Shown here one piece after another: positions 17,729 through 26,432 of a stretch of 64,000 bases of DNA. Position 1 is the stretch's first letter; each line of letters begins with the position of its first letter. The DNA comes from HGM04593 sp045631905 (GTDB lineage: Bacteria > Bacteroidota > Bacteroidia > Bacteroidales > Bacteroidaceae). The stretch is taken from positions 1-64,000 of the forward strand of contig JAZQVO010000015.1 of the NCBI GenBank assembly GCA_045631905.1, in the 5' to 3' direction. The translations under genes and the position numbers were made by a program. Under the pieces are notes generated by a model. The model saw only the letters and a program-made list of their open reading frames with translations. It had not been told where the DNA came from and ran no database searches.

Positions 17729-19099
17729 ATGAATAAAATTTTCCTATATGCTTTCTGTCTTGCCGGGCTGTTTGCTTCGGTAGGCGGTTTGAGGGCACAA
17801 GACAATGTTATAGACCGCGTTGAATGGGTGGTTGGCGATAAATCGATTTTGCGTTCCGATATTGAGGAGGCCATAAAATATTGGATTATGAACGGGCGCA
17901 GGTTCGACGGCGACCCATATAGCATTGTGGGTGAGGACCTTGCCGTGCAACAACTATTCTTGCATCAGGCAACGCTCGACAGCGTCGAGGTGAATGAGTC
18001 GCAACTCATACGTCAGGTCGATGCCAAGCTCGACGAGCATATACAGCGTGCCGGCTCAAAGGAGAAGCTGGAGGAGTACCAAAAGATGCCCATGAGCAAG
18101 ATACGCGAGATGCTATACGAGAATGCCTACAACTACCAGACAATGTCGGAGATGCGTCGTAAAATAGTAGGAGATATAAAGGTCTCTCCGGCTCTTGTGC
18201 GCCGTTTCTATGAGTCGTTGCCCTACGATAGCATACCATTTATCCAAGAGCAGGTGGAGGTTCAAATTATAACCATGGAGCCCCCTGTCGATGTCGATGA
18301 GATTGAGCGTGTAAAAGAGGAGTTGCGTGAATTTACCGAGCGCATAACAAGTGGTGAAACAAGCTTTTCTACACTTGCTCTCTTGTACTCCGAGGACCCG
18401 GGTTCGGCTCGTATGGGTGGTGAGCTCGACTTTACTGCTCGCGGGCAGTTTGCTCCCGAATTTGCCAACGTGGCTTTCAACCTTACCGACCCTGCAAAGG
18501 TCTCAAAGATTGTAGAAACTGAGTATGGTTTTCACATAATACAGCTCATAGAGAAGCGTGGCGACCGCATCAAGGTGCGTCACATATTACGTAAGCCCCG
18601 TATATCTTCGTCCAACATAAAAGGTATGATGCTGACACTCGACACTATTGCCCGTAACATCAAAAACGACTCTATAACATTTGATGAGGCTGTGTTGAGA
18701 TACTCGTACGACAAAGAGACAAATAACAACTACGGCATAATGTTCAACAAAAACACAGGAGCATCGCGCTTTGAGTTGCAGGAGCTCCCTGTCGATGTTG
18801 CCCGCGTGGTCGATGACATGAAGGTGGGCGAGGTGTCCGACCCTTTCACCATGCGTTTTAATAACGGTAAAACAATTTGTGCCATAGTAAGGCTCAAAAC
18901 ACGAATAGAGGCTCACAAAGCAAATATTAAGGAGGATTATGAAATTCTGAAAGATGCCTATACCAACAAGTTGAGTGACGAGCGCACCAACGAGTGGATT
19001 AAGGAGAAACAAAAGAGAACGTATGTGCGTTTGAACGGTGAAGCCAAGGTAGAGGATTTTAAATATCCGGGCTGGAATTTCTATGATGATAAAAAATAA
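17729..19099 (+). CDS. surA: Periplasmic chaperone SurA (parvulin-type isomerase)
   Basis: This 456-residue SurA-type chaperone escorts unfolded outer-membrane proteins across the periplasm. The signal peptide is MNKIFLYAFCLAGLFASVGGLRA. The SurA N domain follows (NVIDRVEWVVGDKSILRSDIEEAI). The best-conserved parvulin domain has ALLYSEDPGSARMGGELDFTARG and ETEYGFHIIQLIEKRGD. A second parvulin-like domain begins VRHILRKPRIS. The ATG at 17729, giving a clean signal peptide, is preferred to the ATG at 17681 that overlaps the previous stop. It is coupled to the OstA-like gene, which starts just after its stop. Confidence 0.9.
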   Translation: MNKIFLYAFCLAGLFASVGGLRAQDNVIDRVEWVVGDKSILRSDIEEAIKYWIMNGRRFDGDPYSIVGEDLAVQQLFLHQATLDSVEVNESQLIRQVDAKLDEHIQRAGSKEKLEEYQKMPMSKIREMLYENAYNYQTMSEMRRKIVGDIKVSPALVRRFYESLPYDSIPFIQEQVEVQIITMEPPVDVDEIERVKEELREFTERITSGETSFSTLALLYSEDPGSARMGGELDFTARGQFAPEFANVAFNLTDPAKVSKIVETEYGFHIIQLIEKRGDRIKVRHILRKPRISSSNIKGMMLTLDTIARNIKNDSITFDEAVLRYSYDKETNNNYGIMFNKNTGASRFELQELPVDVARVVDDMKVGEVSDPFTMRFNNGKTICAIVRLKTRIEAHKANIKEDYEILKDAYTNKLSDERTNEWIKEKQKRTYVRLNGEAKVEDFKYPGWNFYDDKK

Positions 19100-19100
19100 A

Positions 19101-20747
19101 ATGCCGATGAAAAGAGTCGTAATATCGTTACTTGTACTTGTGCTTGTGTCGTATGCTCGAGTATCGGCCCAAGATAGTGTCCCGGTCGACAGCCTCGGGG
19201 AGAAGAGCCGTACATATGTACACATGTTGCATGCCGATGTCACAAAGTTCGACAAGGAGCGCGAGCCCGACGCCTTTATCTTGGTGGGCGACGTCTCTTT
19301 CCGTCGCGACAGCATGTACATGTATTGCGACAGCGCCTATTTTTACAGCAAGGGCAACTCTGTTAAAGCCTTTGGTAATGTCAGAATGGAGCAAGGCGAC
19401 ACACTTTTCCTTTATGGCGATTATTTGGAGTATAACGGCAACACAAACCTTGCCCGTGTGCGTCGCAGTGTGAGGCTTGTCGATAAAGAGACGGTGCTCG
19501 AAACCGACAGCCTTGACTTTGACCGCAACATAAATCTCGGTTACTATTTCGATGGTGGCACCCTGTACGACGGGGAGAGCTCGCTCGACTCTAAGTGGGG
19601 CGAGTATCGAGTAAACACCAAAGAGGCCATCTTCAACGACGAGGTCTACCTGCATAACCCGCAATTTACCATGCAGTCCGACACTTTGTGCTACAACACA
19701 GAAAGCAAAATAGCTACCATCGTCGGCCCTACCGATATATACAACGGCAAAGAGAACCACATCTACTCCGAGCTGGGGCGTTACAACACATTGAGCCGTC
19801 AGGCGACGTTGCTCAACCGCTCGGTGCTGTATAATGGGAAAAGAAGCGTTACGGCCGATTCAATCTTCTACGATATGCCGTCGGGTGTGAGCGAGATATT
19901 TGGCGAGATAGTTTTTGTCGACCCCGAAAACCGCAATATGCTCACAGGTGGCTATGCCTACATGAATGAGATAACCGACTCGGCTTATGTTACCGACCGG
20001 GCGGTGGCGGTGGACTTTTCGCAAAAAGACTCGCTTTTCCTTCACTCCGACACAATTTGGGCAGTATCGGAAAACATAGGCACCGACTCGCTTTATCGTA
20101 AAATAAAGGCATGCTACGGCGTGAGAGCTTTCAGCAAGAGCATGCAAGCGGCATGCGATTCGTTGGTGTTCGACACGCGCGACTCATGCATGACCATGTA
20201 CAAGGATCCTATTCTGTGGAACGAGGGCATACAGTTGCTCGGCGAGCAGATAAAGATGTATATGGGTGCGTCGTCGATAGATTGGGTGCATGTGATAAAC
20301 CAAACCCTCTATGCCGAAGAGGTCGATACCCTCTGTTACAACCAAATAAACGGTCGTGAGATGAAATTCTATTTTGCCGACGGCCGTTTGAGCGAGATGC
20401 ATGTGATAGGTGGCGCAAATGTTGTTTACTACCCTATGGACGAGGATAGCGTGGTGGTTGGCATGAACAGTACCCTTGCAGGTAAAATATCGGCCTACAT
20501 GAAAGACGGGCAGATGGATAGAATAGTTATCCCAAACAGATCGAGCGGAGTATTTTACCCGTTGAGTAAGGTGCCCGAAAAGGCGCGTTTTCTCGATAAT
20601 TTCGGGTGGTTCGACTATGTGCGTCCGCTCAATAAAGACGATATATTCAACAGCCGTTCAAAGACACAGGAGATGATGTTGAAGAAGATTCGTCACGAAA
20701 ATATACCGTTGCCCACTTTGGACAGGTTTAAGGAGGAGGATAAGTAA
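19101..20747 (+). CDS. OstA-like (LptA/OstA-N domain) outer-membrane biogenesis protein
   Basis: This 548-residue exported protein has signal peptide MKRVVISLLVLVLVSYARVSA and OstA/LptA-like beta-jellyroll repeats. Recurring units such as GDVSFRRDSMYMYCDSAYF, VKAFGNVRMEQGDTLFLYGD and ADSIFYDMPSGVSEIFGEI show the pattern. It probably helps carry LPS through the periplasm, the role of this fold in LptA and LptD. There is no sign of an LptD barrel. Several ATGs are possible (19083, 19086, 19101, 19107); 19101 follows the surA stop by one base and gives a good signal peptide. It follows the SurA-like trio and precedes a small membrane protein. Confidence 0.82.
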   Translation: MPMKRVVISLLVLVLVSYARVSAQDSVPVDSLGEKSRTYVHMLHADVTKFDKEREPDAFILVGDVSFRRDSMYMYCDSAYFYSKGNSVKAFGNVRMEQGDTLFLYGDYLEYNGNTNLARVRRSVRLVDKETVLETDSLDFDRNINLGYYFDGGTLYDGESSLDSKWGEYRVNTKEAIFNDEVYLHNPQFTMQSDTLCYNTESKIATIVGPTDIYNGKENHIYSELGRYNTLSRQATLLNRSVLYNGKRSVTADSIFYDMPSGVSEIFGEIVFVDPENRNMLTGGYAYMNEITDSAYVTDRAVAVDFSQKDSLFLHSDTIWAVSENIGTDSLYRKIKACYGVRAFSKSMQAACDSLVFDTRDSCMTMYKDPILWNEGIQLLGEQIKMYMGASSIDWVHVINQTLYAEEVDTLCYNQINGREMKFYFADGRLSEMHVIGGANVVYYPMDEDSVVVGMNSTLAGKISAYMKDGQMDRIVIPNRSSGVFYPLSKVPEKARFLDNFGWFDYVRPLNKDDIFNSRSKTQEMMLKKIRHENIPLPTLDRFKEEDK

Positions 20748-20748
20748 T

Positions 20749-21042
20749 ATGGGATTTTTCAAGATGCGTGCTCCGCGTAAATTCGAACATAAATATATTT
20801 TTGTCGATGAGCGTCGCGAGAAACTAAAAAAGATAGAGGATAACGCTAAGAGGGATCTTGGCTTGTTACCCCCCGAAGAGCTCTCTTACGAGGAGCGTAT
20901 AAGGGGTGCGTTTTCAAACTCCACAACCCACCTTAAACGTCGCAAACAAGGAGGTGGTATTAAAACACAAACACTATTGATAGGCTTGTTGATTGCAATT
21001 TTTGTATTGCACTATCTATTGACAGGCTCATGGTCTTTTTAA
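20749..21042 (+). CDS. Small membrane protein of unknown function
   Basis: This 97-residue protein has a basic and acidic cytoplasmic part (FKMRAPRKFEHKYIFVDERRE, LLPPEELSYEERIRGAF). One C-terminal membrane helix (about 74-91, TLLIGLLIAIFVLHYLL) follows, so it is probably tail-anchored. It starts one base after the OstA-like stop, and mutL begins nine bases after its own stop. An AAGGAGG lies 12 bases before its ATG but is inside the OstA coding sequence. I do not recognise a family. Its tight spacing and predicted topology support it as a real gene. Confidence 0.7.
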   Translation: MGFFKMRAPRKFEHKYIFVDERREKLKKIEDNAKRDLGLLPPEELSYEERIRGAFSNSTTHLKRRKQGGGIKTQTLLIGLLIAIFVLHYLLTGSWSF

Positions 21043-21051
21043 GAAAAAACA

Positions 21052-22905
21052 ATGCAGGATATTATACATTTATTACCCGATTCCGTTGCCAACCAAATAG
21101 CTGCGGGAGAGGTTGTGCAACGCCCCGCGTCGGTGGTCAAGGAACTCATGGAGAATGCCATAGATGCGGGTGCCACCAAAGTGCAGGTGCTTGTGAACGA
21201 TGGCGGTCGCACCCTCATTCAGGTTATCGATAATGGTGTGGGCATGTCGGAGACCGATGCACGCCTTGCCTTTGAGCGTCACGCGACGTCTAAGATAAAG
21301 AGAGCCGAGGACCTGTTTGCGCTGAATACTATGGGCTTTCGTGGCGAGGCTCTTGCATCAATCGTCGCCGTTTCCGAGGTGGAACTCGTAACCCGTCGTG
21401 CCGACGACGAGCTTGGTACCCGCATAGCTATGTCGGGCTCGGCGTTGCAGGTGCAGGAGGCCGTGGCGGCTCCTGTCGGCAGTAATTTCAAGGTGAAAAA
21501 TCTTTTTTTCAATATTCCGGCGCGTCGCAAGTTCCTAAAATCCACACAAACAGAGCTGAATAATATAATCACAGAGTTTGAGCGCGTGGCACTAATTAAC
21601 TGCGATGTTGAGTTTTCGCTTCTGCACAACGGTGTAGAGCTGTCGCAGTTGCCCGTCTCTTCGTTCCGTCAGCGCATCGTAAACCTCTTTGGCAAAAAGA
21701 TAAACACCCATCTTGTTGAAGTTTCGGTAGATAGCACTTTGATTAAGATTAAAGGCTTTGTGGGTGCTCCCGAAAGTGCTCGCAAGAAGGGTGCGTTGCA
21801 ATATTTTTTTGTAAACGGCCGATATATGCGTCATGCCTATTTTGCAAAAGCGGTGCAGGAGGCCTACAATAATCTTATTCCACAAGGCGAGCAGGTCCCT
21901 TTCTTCTTGTGCATAAACGTGGAACCCTCACGCATAGATGTAAATATTCACCCCACTAAAACCGAGATAAAGTTCGAGGACGAGCCTATCTTGTGGAAAA
22001 TTATTCTTGCCGCGGTGCGCGAGTCTTTGGGACGTTTCAATGTTGCTCCCGGTCTCGACTTTGGCTCGGACGAGGTGCCCGATATCCCTGTCATGGAGAT
22101 GTTTGGCAACGGCTCTCAGGCCCCTGTGTCGGCTCCCGAGGTATCTTACGACCCGACATATAACCCCTTTAAGAAAAACGCTCCCGATTATAGAAAAAGC
22201 GATAACTCCTATTGGGAAAAGCTTTACGAAGGCACCGCACCCGGTGGTAGTTGCGATGTCTGTTCGGAGTTGCTCCCCGACGAGGGTGATGTTGTTGCGG
22301 GTTACACATCTTCTCTATCACAGCTTCCTGTTGTTGATGAGTATATCCCCATGGCTCAATATAAGGGGCAGTATATTTTGGTGCCCGTCGAGAACGGGCT
22401 TATGTGGGTGCACCAGCGACGTGCGCACATAAGGGTTTTGTTCGAAAAATATCGTAAACAGCTCGACGGCAGTGTTGCCTCCTCGCAAGGCATGCTCTTC
22501 CCCGAAAGAGTAGACCTGTCGGTTAGTGAGGCACAGACAATAGAGACTATCATGGGTAATCTGTTGTCTCTGGGTTTCGATGTCTCCTCGCTTGGCGGTA
22601 ACAGCTATGCTTTGCAAGGTGTCCCCGTGGGGCTCGACGGGCTCGACCCGGTGGCGTTGCTTTTCGATATAATTCATTCGGCCGCCGAGCAGACATTTGA
22701 CTCAAAAGATAAGCTTTACGATAAGATGGCCCTCTCCATGGCAAAAGCGGTGGCCCTTGTTCAGGGGCAGGTGTTGCAAGCCGAGGAGATGTCGCTTCTT
22801 GTTGCCGAGCTTATGCAGACATCTATGCCCCAGCGCACCCCCGATGGTGCTGTGATAATTTACACTATGCAGGATACCGAAATTCAAAAATTTTTCGGAA
22901 GATGA
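21052..22905 (+). CDS. mutL: DNA mismatch repair protein MutL
   Basis: MutL is a 617-residue protein that couples MutS mismatch recognition to repair. The GHKL ATPase motifs are intact: ELMENAIDAGA (31-41), DNGVGM (60-65), ATSKI and GFRGEAL (95-101). The linker (about 350-420) is low in complexity. In the C-terminal domain, the position where endonuclease-type MutL has DQHA reads HQRRAH (454-459). The metal-binding aspartate is therefore replaced by His, and the CPHGRP-type motif is also not evident, so it may lack nicking activity. It is last in the surA-ostA operon-like run. Confidence 0.94.
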   Translation: MQDIIHLLPDSVANQIAAGEVVQRPASVVKELMENAIDAGATKVQVLVNDGGRTLIQVIDNGVGMSETDARLAFERHATSKIKRAEDLFALNTMGFRGEALASIVAVSEVELVTRRADDELGTRIAMSGSALQVQEAVAAPVGSNFKVKNLFFNIPARRKFLKSTQTELNNIITEFERVALINCDVEFSLLHNGVELSQLPVSSFRQRIVNLFGKKINTHLVEVSVDSTLIKIKGFVGAPESARKKGALQYFFVNGRYMRHAYFAKAVQEAYNNLIPQGEQVPFFLCINVEPSRIDVNIHPTKTEIKFEDEPILWKIILAAVRESLGRFNVAPGLDFGSDEVPDIPVMEMFGNGSQAPVSAPEVSYDPTYNPFKKNAPDYRKSDNSYWEKLYEGTAPGGSCDVCSELLPDEGDVVAGYTSSLSQLPVVDEYIPMAQYKGQYILVPVENGLMWVHQRRAHIRVLFEKYRKQLDGSVASSQGMLFPERVDLSVSEAQTIETIMGNLLSLGFDVSSLGGNSYALQGVPVGLDGLDPVALLFDIIHSAAEQTFDSKDKLYDKMALSMAKAVALVQGQVLQAEEMSLLVAELMQTSMPQRTPDGAVIIYTMQDTEIQKFFGR

Positions 22906-22969
22906 GTTTTGATGTTTTTAAATGTTAAAAAAACTTAACAAAAAAGTCTTTTTGTATTATATATTAATA

Positions 22970-22996
22970 TAACTTTGTAAAAATTATGTAACTTTG
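22970..22996 (+). promoter_or_regulatory. Candidate tandem promoter boxes for the OmpA-type gene
   Basis: Two identical TAACTTTG boxes (22970-22977 and 22989-22996) fit the -7 consensus. They lie about 150-178 bases before the start, giving a long leader. A TTTG at 22951 is only 15 bases before the first box, so the -33 assignment is weak. Confidence 0.4.
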
Positions 22997-23147
22997 CAAA
23001 GTGAAAAACTTGATGTAAAGGGCTCAAACGGCTTTAAAAGCAAAATGTGGCGAGGGTCGGTTAAACCTTATAGGTTACAGGGCTGTTTTTACATTAAGTA
23101 TAAAGCGCGAGAAATAATATATTTATAGAATCTAATTTAGTTTAAGT

Positions 23148-24293
23148 ATGAAAAAGTTTATGATTTCACTAGCAATTGCTAGTCTTGCAATGGTCTCTTT
23201 TGCACAGGAGACAGTTCGCGAAGAGGTCGTAGTTCCTACTTTGAAACATCAGTATGTTACTAATAAATTTGGTAGCAACTGGTTCCTTGGTGTGAACGGT
23301 GGTGTTAATCTCTACAATGGTGCTGAGAACAATGGCGAGAGCGTTTTCAAACACATGTCTCCTGCTGTTCAGGTATACGGTGGTAAATGGCACACTCCCG
23401 GTTTCGGTTGGAGAGTAGCTTACAATGGTATTAATATTCAGGCATTCGAGAACGCTCCTCACAAAACATTTTTGAACTTCCACTTCGACGCAATGTTCAA
23501 CCTTACAAACCTCATCTGGGGTTACAAAGAGGACCGCGTTTGGAATGCAATACCTTATGTAGGTGCCGGTTGGGGTGCTCGTAAAGATTTCGTAAAGGAC
23601 GACTTGCACGGTTCTATCACTGTACACACAGGTTTGATTAACGAGTTCCGCGTATCTAAACATTGGGCTATCAACTTCGAGCTTGGCGCAACATTCTTGC
23701 GTAACGGTTTCGGCGGTAAAACAGCTTCTGAGGGTCACGACGTAATGTTCACAGCTCTTGCCGGTGTTACATACAAGTTCAACAAAGTAGGTTGGAACGA
23801 TGCAGCAGATGTAGATGCTATCATGGCTATCAATGCAGTTGCTCTTAGCGAGCTCAACGCACAGTTGCAGGCAAAAGAGAGCGAGAACGCAGGTTTGAAA
23901 AACCAGTTGGCTAGCGCTAAATCGGCTATCGCTAAGTTGAAAGAGGATTTGAAGGCTGAGCAGGGTAAGGTTGCTACTGTTTCTCAGTCGGTATTCTTCG
24001 CATTCAACTCTTCTAAGATCGCTTCTAAGAAAGAGATTATCAACTTGCAGGGCTTGGCTGATGCCGTGAAGAACTCAAACGCTAAGTTGTTGGTTGTTGG
24101 TTATGCTGACAGCGCAACAGGTTCGGCTGAGTACAACCAGAAACTTTCTGAGGCTCGTGCTAAGGCAGTTGCTGAGAAGTTGGTAGAGATGGGTGTACCC
24201 CAGGAGAAACTTATTGTTGAGGGTAACGGTGGTGTAGCAGTAGAGAAACCTGCTCGTTTGAACCGTCGCGTTATCGTAACAATCGCAGAATAA
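23148..24293 (+). CDS. OmpA-family outer-membrane protein
   Basis: This 381-residue outer-membrane protein has signal peptide MKKFMISLAIASLAMVSFA. A beta-barrel (about 40-215) alternates aromatic strands such as NWFLGVNGGVNLY and HWAINFELGATFL. A coiled-coil linker follows (ELNAQLQAKESENAGLKNQL). The C-terminal OmpA peptidoglycan-binding domain has VFFAFNSSKIASKKE and YNQKLSEARAKAVAEKL. The codon choice is strongly biased, like tuf and the ribosomal genes nearby, suggesting very high expression. It has a ~150-base leader and its own terminator, so it is monocistronic. It anchors the outer membrane to the cell wall. Confidence 0.93.
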   Translation: MKKFMISLAIASLAMVSFAQETVREEVVVPTLKHQYVTNKFGSNWFLGVNGGVNLYNGAENNGESVFKHMSPAVQVYGGKWHTPGFGWRVAYNGINIQAFENAPHKTFLNFHFDAMFNLTNLIWGYKEDRVWNAIPYVGAGWGARKDFVKDDLHGSITVHTGLINEFRVSKHWAINFELGATFLRNGFGGKTASEGHDVMFTALAGVTYKFNKVGWNDAADVDAIMAINAVALSELNAQLQAKESENAGLKNQLASAKSAIAKLKEDLKAEQGKVATVSQSVFFAFNSSKIASKKEIINLQGLADAVKNSNAKLLVVGYADSATGSAEYNQKLSEARAKAVAEKLVEMGVPQEKLIVEGNGGVAVEKPARLNRRVIVTIAE

Positions 24294-24313
24294 TTTGAAT
24301 TTTAAATAATAGG

Positions 24314-24349
24314 ATATCGGGCAGGCTTTGCTTGCCCGATATTTTTTTT
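24314..24349 (+). terminator. Terminator after the OmpA-type gene
   Basis: ATATCGGGCA (24314-24323) pairs with TGCCCGATAT (24333-24342), followed by seven more T. Confidence 0.88.
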
Positions 24350-24628
24350 ATATGATGCAAGCCTCGGCGGTGCTCGTTGTGTGCTGTGCGTTTGTTTCCC
24401 TTGCTCGACAAAGAGTATACAGACACTGTTTAATAGGTAGGGTAACACCGATAAATAAAGAGTTTGTTTTGCTCTCACAACCATTATGGGCGAACGGGGC
24501 TTTTGTTTGCTTTGGGCTTTCTTATATATAATAAGGTGAGATGTTGGCGAAAAGTGCTTGCCTTTGCGCCTTGCGCTTTTCTAGTTTGAAATTTTTTATT
24601 CGGTTTTTGTAAAATAATTGTTGTAAAA
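24350..24628. other. Intergenic stretch without a recognisable gene
   Basis: Between the OmpA-type terminator and the tRNA-Val promoter I see no credible gene; short frames on both strands lack any recognisable feature. A weak inverted repeat, GAAAAGTGC (24549-24557) with GCGCTTTTC (24573-24581, one G-T), has a 15-base loop and no T run. Confidence 0.4.
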
Positions 24629-24660
24629 TTTGGTAGGTACAAAAAAAAGACCTACTTTTG
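24629..24660 (+). promoter_or_regulatory. Promoter for the tandem tRNA-Val genes
   Basis: TTTG (24629-24632), 20 bases, then TACTTTTG (24653-24660), 28 bases before the first tRNA. The spacer contains a 6-base inverted repeat, GTAGGT (24633-24638) and ACCTAC (24650-24655), that abuts the -33 box and overlaps the -7 box. Confidence 0.6.
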
Positions 24661-24688
24661 CATCGCAATTAAGAATTGCGCACATCTT

Positions 24689-24766
24689 GGACGTTTAGCT
24701 CAGCTGGTTTAGAGCATCTGCCTTACAAGCAGAGGGTCGGCGGTTCGAATCCGTCAACGTCCACCA
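24689..24766 (+). tRNA. tRNA-Val (UAC), first copy
   Basis: The cloverleaf is complete. GGACGTT pairs with AACGTCC at the acceptor, the anticodon loop is CTTACAA (anticodon TAC), and GGTTCGAATC forms the T arm. The CCA end is encoded (24764-24766). Confidence 0.95.
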
Positions 24767-24774
24767 AACATCTT

Positions 24775-24849
24775 GGACGTTTAGCTCAGCTGGTTTAGAG
24801 CATCTGCCTTACAAGCAGAGGGTCGGCGGTTCGAATCCGTCAACGTCCA
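24775..24849 (+). tRNA. tRNA-Val (UAC), second copy
   Basis: This is identical to the first copy over the mature sequence, at a repeat distance of 86 bases, but no CCA is encoded after the discriminator A. The eight or so bases before each copy (CATCTTGG) are also shared, so the pair arose by tandem duplication. Confidence 0.95.
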
Positions 24850-24970
24850 CATCGCAAACCTACGCACTCCGCGCAGGTTATTTTTTTTATTATACCGTAG
24901 TAATAAAATCTTTTTAGCATTTATTTAATAAACTTTGTTGTATCTATGAGTGTTTATGCTTAAAAAGTGC

Positions 24971-24978
24971 TATTTTTG
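24971..24978 (+). promoter_or_regulatory. Candidate promoter -7 box for purB
   Basis: TATTTTTG fits TAnnTTTG, 67 bases before the purB start. No -33 box is evident at the usual spacing. Confidence 0.4.
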
Positions 24979-25045
24979 CAAAGATTTATAATTTGCACAT
25001 CTTGTGCACTTAAAGCACCTGAAAGAAACACAATTTACAATAAAC

Positions 25046-26392
25046 ATGGAACTTAACATTTTGACAGCAGTCTCTCCCATAGACGGGCGTTACAGAGGCA
25101 AAACAGAGGCCTTGGCCGAATATTTTTCGGAATATGCGTTGATGAAATATCGCGTATTTGTAGAGATAGAGTATTATATTGCTCTGTGTGAGTTGCCTAT
25201 CCCCCAGTTGGCAGGCGTAGATTCTTCGCTTTTCCCCAAATTGCGCGAGATTTACGAAGCGTTCAGTGCCGACGATGCACAGCGCATAAAGGATATAGAA
25301 AAAGTAACCAATCACGATGTTAAGGCAGTAGAGTATTTCATTAAGGAAAAATTCGATGCTATCGGTGGTCTCGACGAGTACAAAGAATTTGTGCACTTTG
25401 GTCTTACATCGCAGGATATTAATAATACATCAATCCCCTGCTCAATAAAAGATGCCCTCAAAGAGGTCTATTACCCCGCGATAGAGGAGTTGATAGCACA
25501 GTTGAAAGAGTATGCCGAGGCATGGAAGGATATACCCATGTTGGCACGCACACACGGCCAGCCCGCATCGCCCACACGTCTGGGCAAGGAGGTTATGGTG
25601 TTTGTTTACCGTCTCGAAACCCAGTTGGAGCAGTTGAAGAGATGCGTTATCTCGGCAAAATTTGGTGGTGCAACAGGTAACTTCAACGCACATAGCGTAG
25701 CCTACCCCCACATCGACTGGGTTGCTTTTGCCAACAAGTTTGTTGCCGAAAATCTTGGTTTGCAGCGCGAGCAGTACACCACACAAATCTCTAACTACGA
25801 CAACCTTGCCGCTCTCTTCGATGCCATGCGCCGTATAAACGTAATAATCATGGACATGGATAAGGACTTCTGGCAATACATCTCTATGGAGTTCTTCAAG
25901 CAGAAGATTAAAGCCGGAGAGGTTGGCTCGAGCGCAATGCCCCACAAGGTGAACCCCATCGATTTTGAGAACAGCGAGGGTAACCTTGGCATAGCAAACG
26001 CAGTCTTGGAGCACCTTGCGGCAAAGCTCCCCATCTCTCGTCTGCAACGCGACCTTACCGACTCTACCGTGCTACGCAACGTAGGTGTGCCCATGGGCCA
26101 CATGATGATTGCCGTTAAGAGCTCTTTGGTCGGCTTGCGCAAACTGTTGCTCAACGAGGGTGCTATTTACAACGAGCTCGACAACTGTTGGAGTGTTTGT
26201 GCCGAGGGTATTCAGACAATACTTCGTCGCGAGGCCTATCCCAACCCCTACGAGGCTTTGAAAGCTCTCACACGTACCAACGAGGGTATAAACAGAAACA
26301 CTTTGTTACAATTTATCGAAGGACTCGATGTTTCGGAGAGCGTTAAAGAGGAGTTGCGCAATATCACACCCCATACATATACAGGACGATAA
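25046..26392 (+). CDS. purB: Adenylosuccinate lyase
   Basis: This 448-residue enzyme of the fumarase/aspartase superfamily cleaves SAICAR and adenylosuccinate in purine synthesis. The superfamily signature loop is SSAMPHKVNPIDFEN (around residue 295), with catalytic-region motifs TSQDINNTS and ARTHGQPASPT. The start MELNILTAVSPIDGRY is chosen over an in-frame codon 42 bases upstream because it matches the family N-terminus. It is a monocistronic-looking gene, followed 40 bases later by the pseudouridine synthase gene. Confidence 0.96.
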   Translation: MELNILTAVSPIDGRYRGKTEALAEYFSEYALMKYRVFVEIEYYIALCELPIPQLAGVDSSLFPKLREIYEAFSADDAQRIKDIEKVTNHDVKAVEYFIKEKFDAIGGLDEYKEFVHFGLTSQDINNTSIPCSIKDALKEVYYPAIEELIAQLKEYAEAWKDIPMLARTHGQPASPTRLGKEVMVFVYRLETQLEQLKRCVISAKFGGATGNFNAHSVAYPHIDWVAFANKFVAENLGLQREQYTTQISNYDNLAALFDAMRRINVIIMDMDKDFWQYISMEFFKQKIKAGEVGSSAMPHKVNPIDFENSEGNLGIANAVLEHLAAKLPISRLQRDLTDSTVLRNVGVPMGHMMIAVKSSLVGLRKLLLNEGAIYNELDNCWSVCAEGIQTILRREAYPNPYEALKALTRTNEGINRNTLLQFIEGLDVSESVKEELRNITPHTYTGR

Positions 26393-26432
26393 AAACAAAT
26401 TTGGACCGTGAGGTTCGCAAAAAATATAATAA

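Noticed and set aside
18931..18950. AAGGAGGATTATG as a start site inside surA
   Set aside because: It lies in frame within the conserved surA coding sequence; an internal start would give only a fragment.
24302..24531. Short frames of 60 and 67 codons on both strands
   Set aside because: They overlap a clear terminator and show no conserved pattern.
24681..24849. Repeat pair as a possible CRISPR or insertion sequence
   Set aside because: The repeat is two complete tRNA-Val genes; no further units or spacers.
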